64,000 nucleotides of DNA from Sphingobacterium composti (lineage in GTDB: Bacteria; Bacteroidota; Bacteroidia; Sphingobacteriales; Sphingobacteriaceae), in the NCBI RefSeq assembly GCF_009829075.1, contig NZ_WUQZ01000020.1:1-64000 (forward strand). The letters run 5' to 3'. The notes under the pieces are model-generated. The model did no database searches. It saw only the letters and a program-made list of their open reading frames with translations, and was not told where the DNA came from. The translations under genes and the position numbers were made by a program. Positions 23,936 through 32,917 of this stretch are shown piece after piece; position 1 is the stretch's first letter, and every line of letters starts with the position of its first letter.

Positions 23936-25492
23936 TTAATAACCTGGATTTGGTGTTAGATTACTATTATTAGCCAATGCAGTCGCAGGAATTGGGAATA
24001 ATCGCTTATGTGTTTCACTAGGATTAGCTGTCTTGAATAGCATAGCATCTTCCCATTTCCCAAAACGAATCATATCCGTACGACGAGTAACTTCAAAAGT
24101 AAATTCCAATGCGCGCTCTTTATAGATAGCATCCAAATTCAATGTTGCTACTGTAAAATGCTTCTCTGGATTGACAGGAAATGCTCTTTTACGAACTTGA
24201 TTTGCTGCTTCCAGAGCATCTGCAGCCGCTCCGTTTGTGGCACCACGGAGAATAGCTTCTGCTTTCATTAATAAAACATCAGCTAATCTAAATACCACCA
24301 CATCATTACCTGCATCGCTTCCGATATGATTTTTGTCTGGTTGGTATTTCACACATCGTGCACCCGCCAAACGACCTCCATCATCTGCTCCACCAATATC
24401 AAAATCAGAACCTGGCAGTAAATTATAACCTTCTGGATTAATAAAAACATTCACCCCATTATTTATCAAAGGTTGACCAGTCGCATTGTACTGTTGACCA
24501 TATAACCATTGTTGCTTACGATTATCTAAGTCTTCAAATAAATTGAAATAAGCTGGCTGCGCACTCCAACCATTCCAAGGATTACCATTCAATTCAAATG
24601 TTTGGCGATGCGCATAATGCAATACTTTATTGAACAAGGCATTACCTTTTGCTCTTGATGCATCAAATGGAATAGAAAAAATTGGTTCTGGACTGTCCGC
24701 TCCATTATCTGCTTTGAATTGTGCTAAGAAATCATTTTCTAAGGAATATTTCTCTGAAGCAATTACCGCATTTGCATTTTCAACGACCTTATTCCATTGT
24801 GCTGTACCTGTGTAAACTTGCGCATTGAGATAAGCTTTAGCTAATAATGCGTGTGCAAACCACTTTGTTGGTCTTCCGTACGTTGCTAAAGATTTCTCTT
24901 CACTCAATAACGGTAAATTTTCTTCCAATTCGGAAACCACAAAATCAAAAATCTGCGCACGAGGTGTTGTACTTGGTAATTCTGTACCTGTATCAAAAGA
25001 TGTTACTAAAGGAATATTTCCATACGCATCCATCATCAAATAATAGTACCAAGCACGCATGGTTTTAATTTCTGCTAATGTTTGGTTCTTTTGTTCTGAA
25101 TCCTCAGATTTTTCCAACACGCTCAACACACGATTACATGTACCAATAGCATTGAAGCCCCAATTCCAAGCATTTCTTACTACCTCGTGCGATGGAGACC
25201 ACGTATGAAAATGCATATCCCGCCATTTACCACCATCAAACCAGTCACCACCACGTGTCGGAATTACCACTTCGTCCGAACCTGCGGTCTGTAAATCGAA
25301 ATAATCCCCAAAATATCCCCTAGCCGAGGTATAAACAGGTCCTGTTACCGCAACAAACTGTTCGGGCGTTTTTGGGAAAGTATCTTCTGTGTAAGCTGAA
25401 TAAACTTTATCATCGAATTTGGTACACGAAGCGCCAAAAAAAGTAAGTCCAGTCAACAGAAATATATGTAGTTTATTATTTTTCGCTTTCAT
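23936..25492 (-). CDS. SusD/RagB family nutrient-binding outer-membrane lipoprotein
   Basis: 518 residues. Signal peptide with lipobox at about residue 23 (LTFFGASCTK). The N-terminal SusD-like domain includes TMRAWYYYLMMDAYGNIPLV, and the C-terminal RagB/SusD domain includes VFRLADVLLMKAEAILRG and RRTDMIRFGKW, the usual family hallmarks. It forms the lid on the SusC channel and captures oligosaccharides at the surface. It follows susC by 12 bases. Position next to SusE and a maltose-type MFS protein suggests malto-oligosaccharides as substrate. Confidence 0.94.
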   Translation of the reverse strand: MKAKNNKLHIFLLTGLTFFGASCTKFDDKVYSAYTEDTFPKTPEQFVAVTGPVYTSARGYFGDYFDLQTAGSDEVVIPTRGGDWFDGGKWRDMHFHTWSPSHEVVRNAWNWGFNAIGTCNRVLSVLEKSEDSEQKNQTLAEIKTMRAWYYYLMMDAYGNIPLVTSFDTGTELPSTTPRAQIFDFVVSELEENLPLLSEEKSLATYGRPTKWFAHALLAKAYLNAQVYTGTAQWNKVVENANAVIASEKYSLENDFLAQFKADNGADSPEPIFSIPFDASRAKGNALFNKVLHYAHRQTFELNGNPWNGWSAQPAYFNLFEDLDNRKQQWLYGQQYNATGQPLINNGVNVFINPEGYNLLPGSDFDIGGADDGGRLAGARCVKYQPDKNHIGSDAGNDVVVFRLADVLLMKAEAILRGATNGAAADALEAANQVRKRAFPVNPEKHFTVATLNLDAIYKERALEFTFEVTRRTDMIRFGKWEDAMLFKTANPSETHKRLFPIPATALANNSNLTPNPGY

Positions 25493-25504
25493 ATTATTTA
25501 CGTA

Positions 25505-28500
25505 TTAAAATGTGAAATTGACACCAAGAACGAATGATCGAGTTTTTGGATAATAGCTTCTATTATCAATACCTGGAGATAATGCTGAATTTCCACCTAA
25601 CTCTAATTCAGGATCAACACCTGTATAATTAGTTAATACAAATAAGTTTTGTGCAGTCAAATACAATCGCGCTTGTTTAAAATATTTAGCTTGACTTGTG
25701 TTGAATCGATAACCTAAAGTCATATTATCTAGGCGCAAAAACGAACCATCTTCTAAAAATCTGCTCGACGCGATCAATGGTGTTTCAAAAATTCCTTCTT
25801 CTAACGCGTCCTTAGAAATATTCGTCACATTCGCCTGTTGCAATCTTGATAAATCTGCACGTGTAGCATTGAAGATCTGATTGCCGTAAACACCTCTTAA
25901 GAAGATATTTAAATCCCAACTTTTGTATCTGAAATTATTATTCCAGCCATAGGTAAACTTAGGAAGCGCATGACCCATAATTTGGTAATCGTCTGGAGCA
26001 GAAATTTGGTCTTGTGTTACCAATTCGCCTGATGGTTTTTGATAAATTGTACGCTTTGCAACTTCGTCGTAACCTACATACTTAGCCACATAGAAAGTTC
26101 CTAAAGGTTGACCTGGCAATACAATTGATGCAGTTTGCCCAGTCCATCCTTCCAAACCTATACCACCTTCATAACGTTGTGACACACCGATATTCTCAAT
26201 GTTAGAAGAAAGTGAACCAACTTCGTTTACATTTCTTGCAAAATTCACAGTAGTGGAATAGCGGAAATTTTCATTGGAATATACATTAGCGTTCAACACC
26301 ACTTCTATTCCTTTATTACTCATACTTGCACCATTTGCCAATAATCTGTTGAATTGATAAGGAGGAGAAGGTACATCGTATTCATACAATAGGTCTTTGG
26401 TTTCTTTATTGTAATACTCAATTGTACCACCAATACGACCTCTCCACAATTCGAAATCCAAACCTACATTAAACATGGATGTGCTTTCCCATTTCAAATC
26501 TGGGTTTTCATTTTGACTTACACCATATGCATTTACCCATTTACCATTGTAGAAAAATTGTCCATCACGTGGTCCAAACAAAATAATACTACGGTAAGGA
26601 TCAATATTTTGGTTACCCGATGCACCATAACCTGCTCTTATTTTCAATTCAGAAAATAATTGTTGGTCTTGCATGAAATCTTCACGTGTTAATCGCCAGG
26701 CCGCAGAAATGGACGGGAATGTTGCCCATCTGTTATTCACCCCAAATTTGGATGAACCATCACGACGAATAGAAGCACTTAACAGATATTTCTCATCGTA
26801 ATTATAACCCAAACGACCGTAACCGGATATTAATAAGGATTCTTTGATGTGTGGATAACCTTCTCCTCTAAACTCAGCATAAGGATTATAACCATCAGGT
26901 AATGCTCCTAAATTTAGATTATTAGATCCTAAATCATCCGACATAAATCCAACAGTACTCCCGCGAAGACCATCATCATTCTTAGTTTTTTGGTAAGAAT
27001 AACCTGCCATCGCCTCAAATGTGTGCAAATCAGCAGTGAAGGAATAATTCAAATAAGATTCTAAAATTTTGTCAATATGTTTTAAGGCAGTACGATCTGC
27101 AAACCCTCTTCCTAAAGCGAAAGAATCAAAATCAGTACGCGCCATATAATAATTCTTGTCCCAATGCGTACGTTGGTAAGACAAGACATTCGACCAAACT
27201 AAGCCATCAACAAGCTTCAAATCTGCTTTGAAGTTTCCAAGCAACGTGTTATTACTTCTGTTTTCATCGCGAAGGTTCAACATCGAAACTGGATTCATAT
27301 AACCTGTACGGCCTACGACTTGAAAATAGCCACCATATTGCGCATATCCTGGATCATCGGTCATAATCGGCGAAGTCGGCACAAAACGTGCTGCGCCATT
27401 AAAAATACCATAATCGATATGCGTAGATGTATTGATGCTATTCGCTAAATTAAATGATAGTTTCAATCGGTCTTCAAAAGCGTTTTGATCAACGCCTACA
27501 CGCGCAACAATTTTTTCTACACCACTACGCTTCACAATACCTTGATTGTTGAAGTAATTCACAGAAGCATTGTATCGTGTGCCTTCACTTCCACCTGTCA
27601 GCGATAAATTGTGGTTGTGCGATACACCATTTCTTGTGATAGCATCTTGCCAATCCGTTTCGTAGCCTGTTTCAGTAGGCGCTACTGCAAGTCCATTTGC
27701 TTCGACAAAAGCCTTATGCTCTGCAGCACTTAATACATTCACACGATTAGAAACTGTTTCTGATGCAGCATAACCGCTGTAAGAAAGGACAGGCGCGCCT
27801 GCTTTACCTCTTTTGGTCGTCACAAAAATAACTCCATTGGCTGCACGCGAACCGTAAATTGCTGTCGAAGATGCATCTTTCATCACGTCCATCGATACAA
27901 TATCATCTGGCGCAATCAGTTCAATATTAGCGCCTACAATTCCATCAATGACATATAATGGCGAAGAACTTGCTGTTAGAGAAGAAGGTCCACGCAATTG
28001 CATCGTCGCCCCGGCAGTTGGATCACCACCAGACCTGTTCACCGTAAGACCTGCGACTTTACCCGCTAATAATTGATCTGGGGAGCTCACTACACCTCTG
28101 TTAAATTCTTCTGGAGTTACGCTAGAAATTGAGCCTGTAACTTGTTTACGTCTAGCTGTACCGTAGCCTATAACTACGACTTCTTCCAGTTCATCAGAAG
28201 CTGAAATTAGTGTTATATCCAAGGTATTAGCGCCAGCTATTACATTAGTGTTGGTTTCAGACTTCTCAAAACCAATCATATTCACGACTACAACTTGTCT
28301 GCCAGCTGGCACATTATTCAGCAGATACTCCCCATTTGCATTTGTAGACGTAGCAATAGCTGAATTTTGAATACTTACTGTTGCTCCTACAACTGCCCCT
28401 CCATTTCCATCTGTAACTTTACCTGCAATAGAATTCGTCTGCATAGCAAACGAAGCATAACTCGACAAAGTGATGAAATTAAGTAGCAAAAACAAATAGA

Positions 28501-28534
28501 ACAGCAACGAATTACGAAATGTAAAATTTTGCAT
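25505..28534 (-). CDS. SusC/RagA family TonB-linked outer-membrane transporter
   Basis: 1009 residues. Signal peptide, then a carboxypeptidase-regulatory-like domain (about 35-110, SIAGKVTDGNGGAVVGATVS), a plug domain with EEVVVIGYGTARRKQVTGS, YVIDGIVG and AIYGSRAANGVIFVTTKRGK, and a 22-strand barrel ending in FVLGVNFTF. It uses TonB energy to move oligosaccharide held by SusD into the periplasm. It is the first gene of the operon and its 231-base upstream region holds the LacI-type palindrome at 28638. No extra N-terminal STN domain is seen, so control is by the LacI protein rather than a sigma/anti-sigma pair. Confidence 0.95.
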   Translation of the reverse strand: MQNFTFRNSLLFYLFLLLNFITLSSYASFAMQTNSIAGKVTDGNGGAVVGATVSIQNSAIATSTNANGEYLLNNVPAGRQVVVVNMIGFEKSETNTNVIAGANTLDITLISASDELEEVVVIGYGTARRKQVTGSISSVTPEEFNRGVVSSPDQLLAGKVAGLTVNRSGGDPTAGATMQLRGPSSLTASSSPLYVIDGIVGANIELIAPDDIVSMDVMKDASSTAIYGSRAANGVIFVTTKRGKAGAPVLSYSGYAASETVSNRVNVLSAAEHKAFVEANGLAVAPTETGYETDWQDAITRNGVSHNHNLSLTGGSEGTRYNASVNYFNNQGIVKRSGVEKIVARVGVDQNAFEDRLKLSFNLANSINTSTHIDYGIFNGAARFVPTSPIMTDDPGYAQYGGYFQVVGRTGYMNPVSMLNLRDENRSNNTLLGNFKADLKLVDGLVWSNVLSYQRTHWDKNYYMARTDFDSFALGRGFADRTALKHIDKILESYLNYSFTADLHTFEAMAGYSYQKTKNDDGLRGSTVGFMSDDLGSNNLNLGALPDGYNPYAEFRGEGYPHIKESLLISGYGRLGYNYDEKYLLSASIRRDGSSKFGVNNRWATFPSISAAWRLTREDFMQDQQLFSELKIRAGYGASGNQNIDPYRSIILFGPRDGQFFYNGKWVNAYGVSQNENPDLKWESTSMFNVGLDFELWRGRIGGTIEYYNKETKDLLYEYDVPSPPYQFNRLLANGASMSNKGIEVVLNANVYSNENFRYSTTVNFARNVNEVGSLSSNIENIGVSQRYEGGIGLEGWTGQTASIVLPGQPLGTFYVAKYVGYDEVAKRTIYQKPSGELVTQDQISAPDDYQIMGHALPKFTYGWNNNFRYKSWDLNIFLRGVYGNQIFNATRADLSRLQQANVTNISKDALEEGIFETPLIASSRFLEDGSFLRLDNMTLGYRFNTSQAKYFKQARLYLTAQNLFVLTNYTGVDPELELGGNSALSPGIDNRSYYPKTRSFVLGVNFTF

Positions 28535-28637
28535 AATTTGAGTTTTTGGTTTATATTAAGATAAGTTGAATGGTTTTTCTATTAAAAGAACAAGCATTCG
28601 ATAGTTTTTGTTTTCCTTATTTTGGTTACCATAACAT

Positions 28638-28653
28638 TTGGGAACGTTCCCAA
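28638..28653. promoter_or_regulatory. Operator for the LacI-family regulator
   Basis: TTGGGAACGTTCCCAA is a perfect 16-base palindrome with the central CG typical of LacI-family operators. It lies between the divergent susC (28534) and MFS (28766) genes, and the LacI gene is the next gene after the MFS gene. It probably controls both transcripts. Confidence 0.75.
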
Positions 28654-28697
28654 TGATATTACATAAAGATAATAAAAAATTCTTTTCAGACCAAAAT

Positions 28698-28725
28698 ATT
28701 TTTCAAAATAAGATTTTTCAAAATA
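28698..28725. repeat. Direct repeat ATTTTTCAAAATA, two copies
   Basis: Two identical 13-base copies, at 28698-28710 and 28713-28725, separated by two bases, 41 bases before the MFS start. Each copy is nearly palindromic (ATTTT/AAAAT). It may be a regulatory site or simple AT-rich repetition. Confidence 0.5.
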
Positions 28726-28765
28726 TAGGAAGAAGTCTTATCTTTCATTTCTTTAAAGAAAGTTC

Positions 28766-30067
28766 ATGAAACAACAGCCAGCTAAGACCACCTCACAAAT
28801 CACTTCATTATGTATTGGATTTTTAGGAATACAAATTGGTTTTGCACTACAAGCTGGCAATGTTACACGAATACTTCAAAATTTTGGGGCTGATCTTACC
28901 CAAGTATCATTATTTTGGCTCATAGCTCCTTTGTCTGGCGCGATAATTCAGCCACTTATTGGGTATTTGAGCGACAAGAACATAAGAACAGGGAAAACAA
29001 GAATTCCTTATCTGTTGACAGGCGGAATTTTATGTACTATATCCTTATTTGCTCTACCGAATTCAAATCTTCTCATCGCGCTATGGTCACCATTATTGAT
29101 TGGCGCATGGCTTATTATAATAATTGATTTGTCTTTCAATGTAAGTATGCATCCACTTCGGACTGCGATTACTGATTATTTACCTATTTCTCAGCAACCA
29201 AAAGGATTTGCAATTCAAACATTTCTAATTAGCCTAGGTGCTATATTAGGTTCTACTTTACCTCATATATTACATGAGTTTCTATCGTTAAGTTCGACAT
29301 CCACAGGCAATCAAATTCCAGATAATGTAAAGTGGTCGTTTTATATTGGTGCGTCATTATTATTAATAGCGGTTCTTATCACAGCTAGAGCCATCAAAAA
29401 ATACAACACTAAAATACTATCCGTTCCTCAAGCAAGCTTAACCACAACTTTTTATATACCAAAAATTCCTAAAAAGATGTGGCAATTGGGATTAATACAA
29501 TTTTTTAGTTGGGCTGCGTTTTTTTTGATTTGGATTTTTATGACACCTGCAATAGCACAACATATATATGGTGAATACGATTATACTTCTGAGTCAGTAC
29601 TGTATGCCAAAGCAGCTAATTATACTGGAATTTTGTTTGGCTGCTACCACCTCTCCGCAAGTATCTTTTCACTCGTATTACCCTATTTATACAAAAAGAC
29701 AACCATTATAACTGTGCATCTAATCTCTTTGTTTTGTGGTGCATTAGGATTGTTAGGAATATTCTACAGCACATCTATTCAAGATTTATATCTGCCGATG
29801 ATAGGTGTAGGAATAGCTTGGGGTAGTATATTAGCATCACCATTCGCGCTTTTAAGCAGGATTATTCCTCAACAAAAAATTGGTTTATATTTTGGCATTT
29901 TCAATTTATTCATTACTGTACCACAAGTCGTAATAGGTCTGATTGGTGGTTGGCTTATACAAGATCACTTTGGTGGTAAAGCAATTTTTGCCATTTTAAT
30001 GGGAAGTACAGCCTTAATATTAGCGGGATTATCAGCTTTACTTTTTAGAAAATCTCTAAAATTGTGA
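28766..30067 (+). CDS. MFS sugar transporter (maltose-type)
   Basis: 433 residues with about 12 hydrophobic segments. The segment FWLIAPLSGAIIQPLIGYLSD and the later PFALLSRIIPQQKIGLYFGIFN are typical of the sucrose/maltose-type MFS permeases found beside susCD in Bacteroidota. It would carry maltose or similar sugar across the inner membrane. It is divergent from susC, and its 3' end overlaps that of the LacI gene by 12 bases on opposite strands. The substrate is inferred from context. Confidence 0.83.
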   Translation: MKQQPAKTTSQITSLCIGFLGIQIGFALQAGNVTRILQNFGADLTQVSLFWLIAPLSGAIIQPLIGYLSDKNIRTGKTRIPYLLTGGILCTISLFALPNSNLLIALWSPLLIGAWLIIIIDLSFNVSMHPLRTAITDYLPISQQPKGFAIQTFLISLGAILGSTLPHILHEFLSLSSTSTGNQIPDNVKWSFYIGASLLLIAVLITARAIKKYNTKILSVPQASLTTTFYIPKIPKKMWQLGLIQFFSWAAFFLIWIFMTPAIAQHIYGEYDYTSESVLYAKAANYTGILFGCYHLSASIFSLVLPYLYKKTTIITVHLISLFCGALGLLGIFYSTSIQDLYLPMIGVGIAWGSILASPFALLSRIIPQQKIGLYFGIFNLFITVPQVVIGLIGGWLIQDHFGGKAIFAILMGSTALILAGLSALLFRKSLKL

Positions 30068-31066
30068 AGAGTTTCGAATGACTAATTCGGATTTAAGCAC
30101 AATTGTATTAGAATCCAAATGCTGTTCTTCTCCTTTTAATTTTGACAACAACACTTTTGCTGCTTTTTTACCTATTTTTTCAGCTGGTTGAGTGACTGTT
30201 GACAATGCTGGCGCCAAAAGTTCAGCAATCTGTAAACTAGAGAAAGCTACAACTTTTAAGTCTTGCGGAATGCTCAACCCAAGTTTATTACACACAAAAT
30301 AGGTAGAAAAAGCTAATCTCTCTACCGAAGCAAATATTGCATCTGGCTTATGATTTATCAGAAGTTGCTTGATGATATTAAAATTCTCCTCGTATGAATT
30401 CGAACAATCTACTATTAGCTCTTCCTGTATTCGGATATTGTATTTTACAAGAGCGTCTTTATAACCAAAAGCTCTTTCTTTACCTATAGAATGATCTTTG
30501 TCTACCACTAAATAAGCTATTCTTTTACATCCTCCAAGAATTAAGTGCTCTGTAGCGTCAAAGCTACTCTGGTAATCATCTGTGACAATTTTTGTAATAT
30601 TAACATCATCGTATACACGATCAAAAAATACTATGGGCATTTTTACTAAATCAATATTATCTAGATAGCTGTGGTTATCCCTCTCGCCAACAACAGACAT
30701 TAAGACTCCATCAACCTTGCCATTTGAAATACTTGTGATAAACTCTCGCTCCTTATTTATATCATCATCCGTTGCATAAATCAAGATATGATAGCCCTCA
30801 CGCTTAGCAATCTCTTCTGCACCTTTGATGATTTGCGTAAAATAGTTGTTTTCCAATTCGGGAACCACAATCGCTATGGTTTTACTCTTTTGCTCACGCA
30901 AATTACTAGCATAATGATTAGGACGGTAGTTAATTTCGTTAGCATAAGCCAAAATCCGATTCCTAGTATTAGGATTTATATCACTTTTCTCCTGAAATGC
31001 ACGAGACACAGTAGACTTTGACAAATTCAAAGCTTTAGCTATGGAAATAATATCTACCTTACTCAT
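30056..31066 (-). CDS. LacI family transcriptional regulator
   Basis: 336 residues. The helix-turn-helix is at about 4-24 (IISIAKALNLSKSTVSRAF), the hinge includes NRILAYANEINYRPNHYA, and a periplasmic-binding-protein-like sugar domain follows. The start is ATG 31066, because the motif begins right after MSKVD; a longer reading to 31183 is just in-frame upstream sequence. It most likely binds TTGGGAACGTTCCCAA between susC and the MFS gene and reports on malto-oligosaccharide supply. The 139-base region upstream shows no clear -7 element. Confidence 0.92.
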   Translation of the reverse strand: MSKVDIISIAKALNLSKSTVSRAFQEKSDINPNTRNRILAYANEINYRPNHYASNLREQKSKTIAIVVPELENNYFTQIIKGAEEIAKREGYHILIYATDDDINKEREFITSISNGKVDGVLMSVVGERDNHSYLDNIDLVKMPIVFFDRVYDDVNITKIVTDDYQSSFDATEHLILGGCKRIAYLVVDKDHSIGKERAFGYKDALVKYNIRIQEELIVDCSNSYEENFNIIKQLLINHKPDAIFASVERLAFSTYFVCNKLGLSIPQDLKVVAFSSLQIAELLAPALSTVTQPAEKIGKKAAKVLLSKLKGEEQHLDSNTIVLKSELVIRNSSQF

Positions 31067-31205
31067 AATTTTAGAATTATAATATTTTAGGAAAACAAAG
31101 TAAGCAAAAAAACGGTTGATAAAATTATTAAATGCATAATTAGATTTAAATAATGTAGCAGAAATACAAAACTTTCGTTTCATTAATAATAACCATTATA
31201 AAATT

Positions 31206-31616
31206 ATGAAAAATCAACTTTTATTATACGCGTTTTTATTCCTCATAATAATCAGCTGCAAAAAAGACGAAAATTTAACCCCTGATTTTTTACAAGGGAA
31301 ATGGAATGAGGAAGTAGAAGAATTCCAAACCCATAGAAATTACTATTCCTATATTTTTCATAAAAACAGTAATGAATGTCACATCTTTATTCTTAGAGAT
31401 AAATATTATTACACAACAGACACAACAATATTCAAAAAATACGCCTTAGATCCGGATAATAGTATATTAACCATATTTGAAGGAATTTCTATAAATGAAA
31501 ATAAGAATGTGGAAAAATATAAAGTCTCTCTTAAAAATTCTACCATAATGCATTGGATAGCCGTAGAAGAGAATGGAAGGGTTAGAAAAATGAAAAAACA
31601 AAAAATGGGTGATTAA
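31206..31616 (+). CDS. Small lipoprotein, function unknown
   Basis: 136 residues. N-terminal signal with lipobox Cys at about 18 (FLIIISCKKDEN). The rest reads like a lipocalin-type or beta-sandwich small domain: FLQGKWNEEVEEF followed by alternating strands. No known family can be named. Its last codons (KMGD) are encoded by one arm of the terminator hairpin, and it overlaps the epimerase gene by four bases at the 3' end on the opposite strand. Confidence 0.6.
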   Translation: MKNQLLLYAFLFLIIISCKKDENLTPDFLQGKWNEEVEEFQTHRNYYSYIFHKNSNECHIFILRDKYYYTTDTTIFKKYALDPDNSILTIFEGISINENKNVEKYKVSLKNSTIMHWIAVEENGRVRKMKKQKMGD

Positions 31617-31629
31617 ATCACCCATTTTT
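31601..31629. terminator. Bidirectional terminator shared by convergent genes
   Basis: Inverted repeat of 14 bp (31601-31614 and 31616-31629) centred on a single A, so the real loop is TTAAA or similar. T-runs exist on both sides. Both flanking coding regions end inside it. The core GGGTGATT resembles the stem at 22906. Confidence 0.8.
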
Positions 31630-32710
31630 CACATTTATCTAAGAATTCTTGCTTAATATCTGCTCCAATACCAATATCATCCGAAATATTTATTTCGTAA
31701 CCACTGTACTGAATCCCACCTATGACTGGATCCTCGAGATGCCCAACCATACAAGTATCCAAATCATAAAATTTTACATTTGGAGATGCATATGCAAAAT
31801 GCACTTTAGCAGCCAAAGCCAAACGCGACTCTAGCATACCACCTATCATACACGGTATACCGTATTCAGATGCTACTGCTTGTATTTTCAACGCTTCATT
31901 TATCCCCGAAGATTTTGAAAATTTGATGTTAATATAGTCACAAGCATCAGATTTGCACAATCTTTCTGCATCATAATGCGAATACACCGATTCATCAGCC
32001 ATTATCGGCACAATAGTTTGGGTACGCAATTCTGGCAATAGATGATCATTATAGGTACGCATTGGCTGTTCACAAAATTGAATTTTATAAGCCTCTAAAC
32101 CTTGAAGAGCTTCGATTGCGCCTTCGTAAGACCAACCTTGATTGGCATCAATGCGGATTGGAATATCAAAACCAACAGCTTGACGTATTGCTTTTATTCG
32201 AGCAATATCATCTTGCGGCTTTTTACCCAACTTCACTTTTAACGCAAATGCCCCATCTTCTTTTAATTTTAATGCCTTTTGTGCCATTTCTTCAGGAGTA
32301 GCAATCCCCAGCGTGATATCTGTGACAATCGATTTTTGTTCACCTCCTAAATACTTATACAGTGGTAAACCCACGGCCTTTGCATTCAAGTCATATAGTG
32401 CCATATCAAAAGCTGACTTTATAGTAGCGTTACCAGCAATATATAAATGTAATTCCGCTAAACGTTCTTCCAACGCTAAAGCATTCTTACCTTTCCAAAT
32501 TTTTGCAAAATCTTGGGCCACAGCAATGCAAGTATTCTGTGTCTCACCCACTATCATCGGAAATGCGGAGCATTCTCCCACACCATAATGTTCTGTATCT
32601 GTAATTACCTTAATAAAAGTGTTTTGAGCGTAATCCATGGTACCTGTGGCAATGACAAATGGCTCCATCGGAATACTTAGTCGGTAGATTTGTATTTCAG
32701 TGATGTTCAT
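31613..32710 (-). CDS. Dipeptide epimerase, enolase superfamily (L-Ala-D/L-Glu epimerase type)
   Basis: 365 residues. A capping domain plus TIM barrel of the muconate-lactonising subgroup. The catalytic KxK is in ALKVKLGKK, metal ligands in IRIDANQGW, FCEQPM and MADESV, and the second-side lysine in NIKFSKSSGI. Enzymes with this set epimerise dipeptides such as L-Ala-D-Glu from cell-wall turnover; related ones act on other dipeptides, so the exact substrate is open. I use ATG 32710 (MNITEIQIYRLSIPMEPF); the 24 residues before it in the same frame are not typical. Confidence 0.85.
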   Translation of the reverse strand: MNITEIQIYRLSIPMEPFVIATGTMDYAQNTFIKVITDTEHYGVGECSAFPMIVGETQNTCIAVAQDFAKIWKGKNALALEERLAELHLYIAGNATIKSAFDMALYDLNAKAVGLPLYKYLGGEQKSIVTDITLGIATPEEMAQKALKLKEDGAFALKVKLGKKPQDDIARIKAIRQAVGFDIPIRIDANQGWSYEGAIEALQGLEAYKIQFCEQPMRTYNDHLLPELRTQTIVPIMADESVYSHYDAERLCKSDACDYINIKFSKSSGINEALKIQAVASEYGIPCMIGGMLESRLALAAKVHFAYASPNVKFYDLDTCMVGHLEDPVIGGIQYSGYEINISDDIGIGADIKQEFLDKCEKWVI

Positions 32711-32917
32711 AATTCTTTGTATAGAAGGACAAAAAAACGAATGAAATTCCATATTACCTATCAAACTACGAAATAAATACAATTTGATTCTAAAAAAAGC
32801 TACAAGATTAAAAATAAATCAACATATTATATTTTTTATTGAAAATATTTCAATTTTTTTGTGATATAATTTTTATATTAGCAAACTCTTAATCGACTTA
32901 ACATAATTTATATAAGA

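Noticed and set aside
31067..31183. N-terminal extension of the LacI regulator
   Set aside because: The helix-turn-helix of LacI proteins begins within the first few residues, which fits ATG 31066 only.
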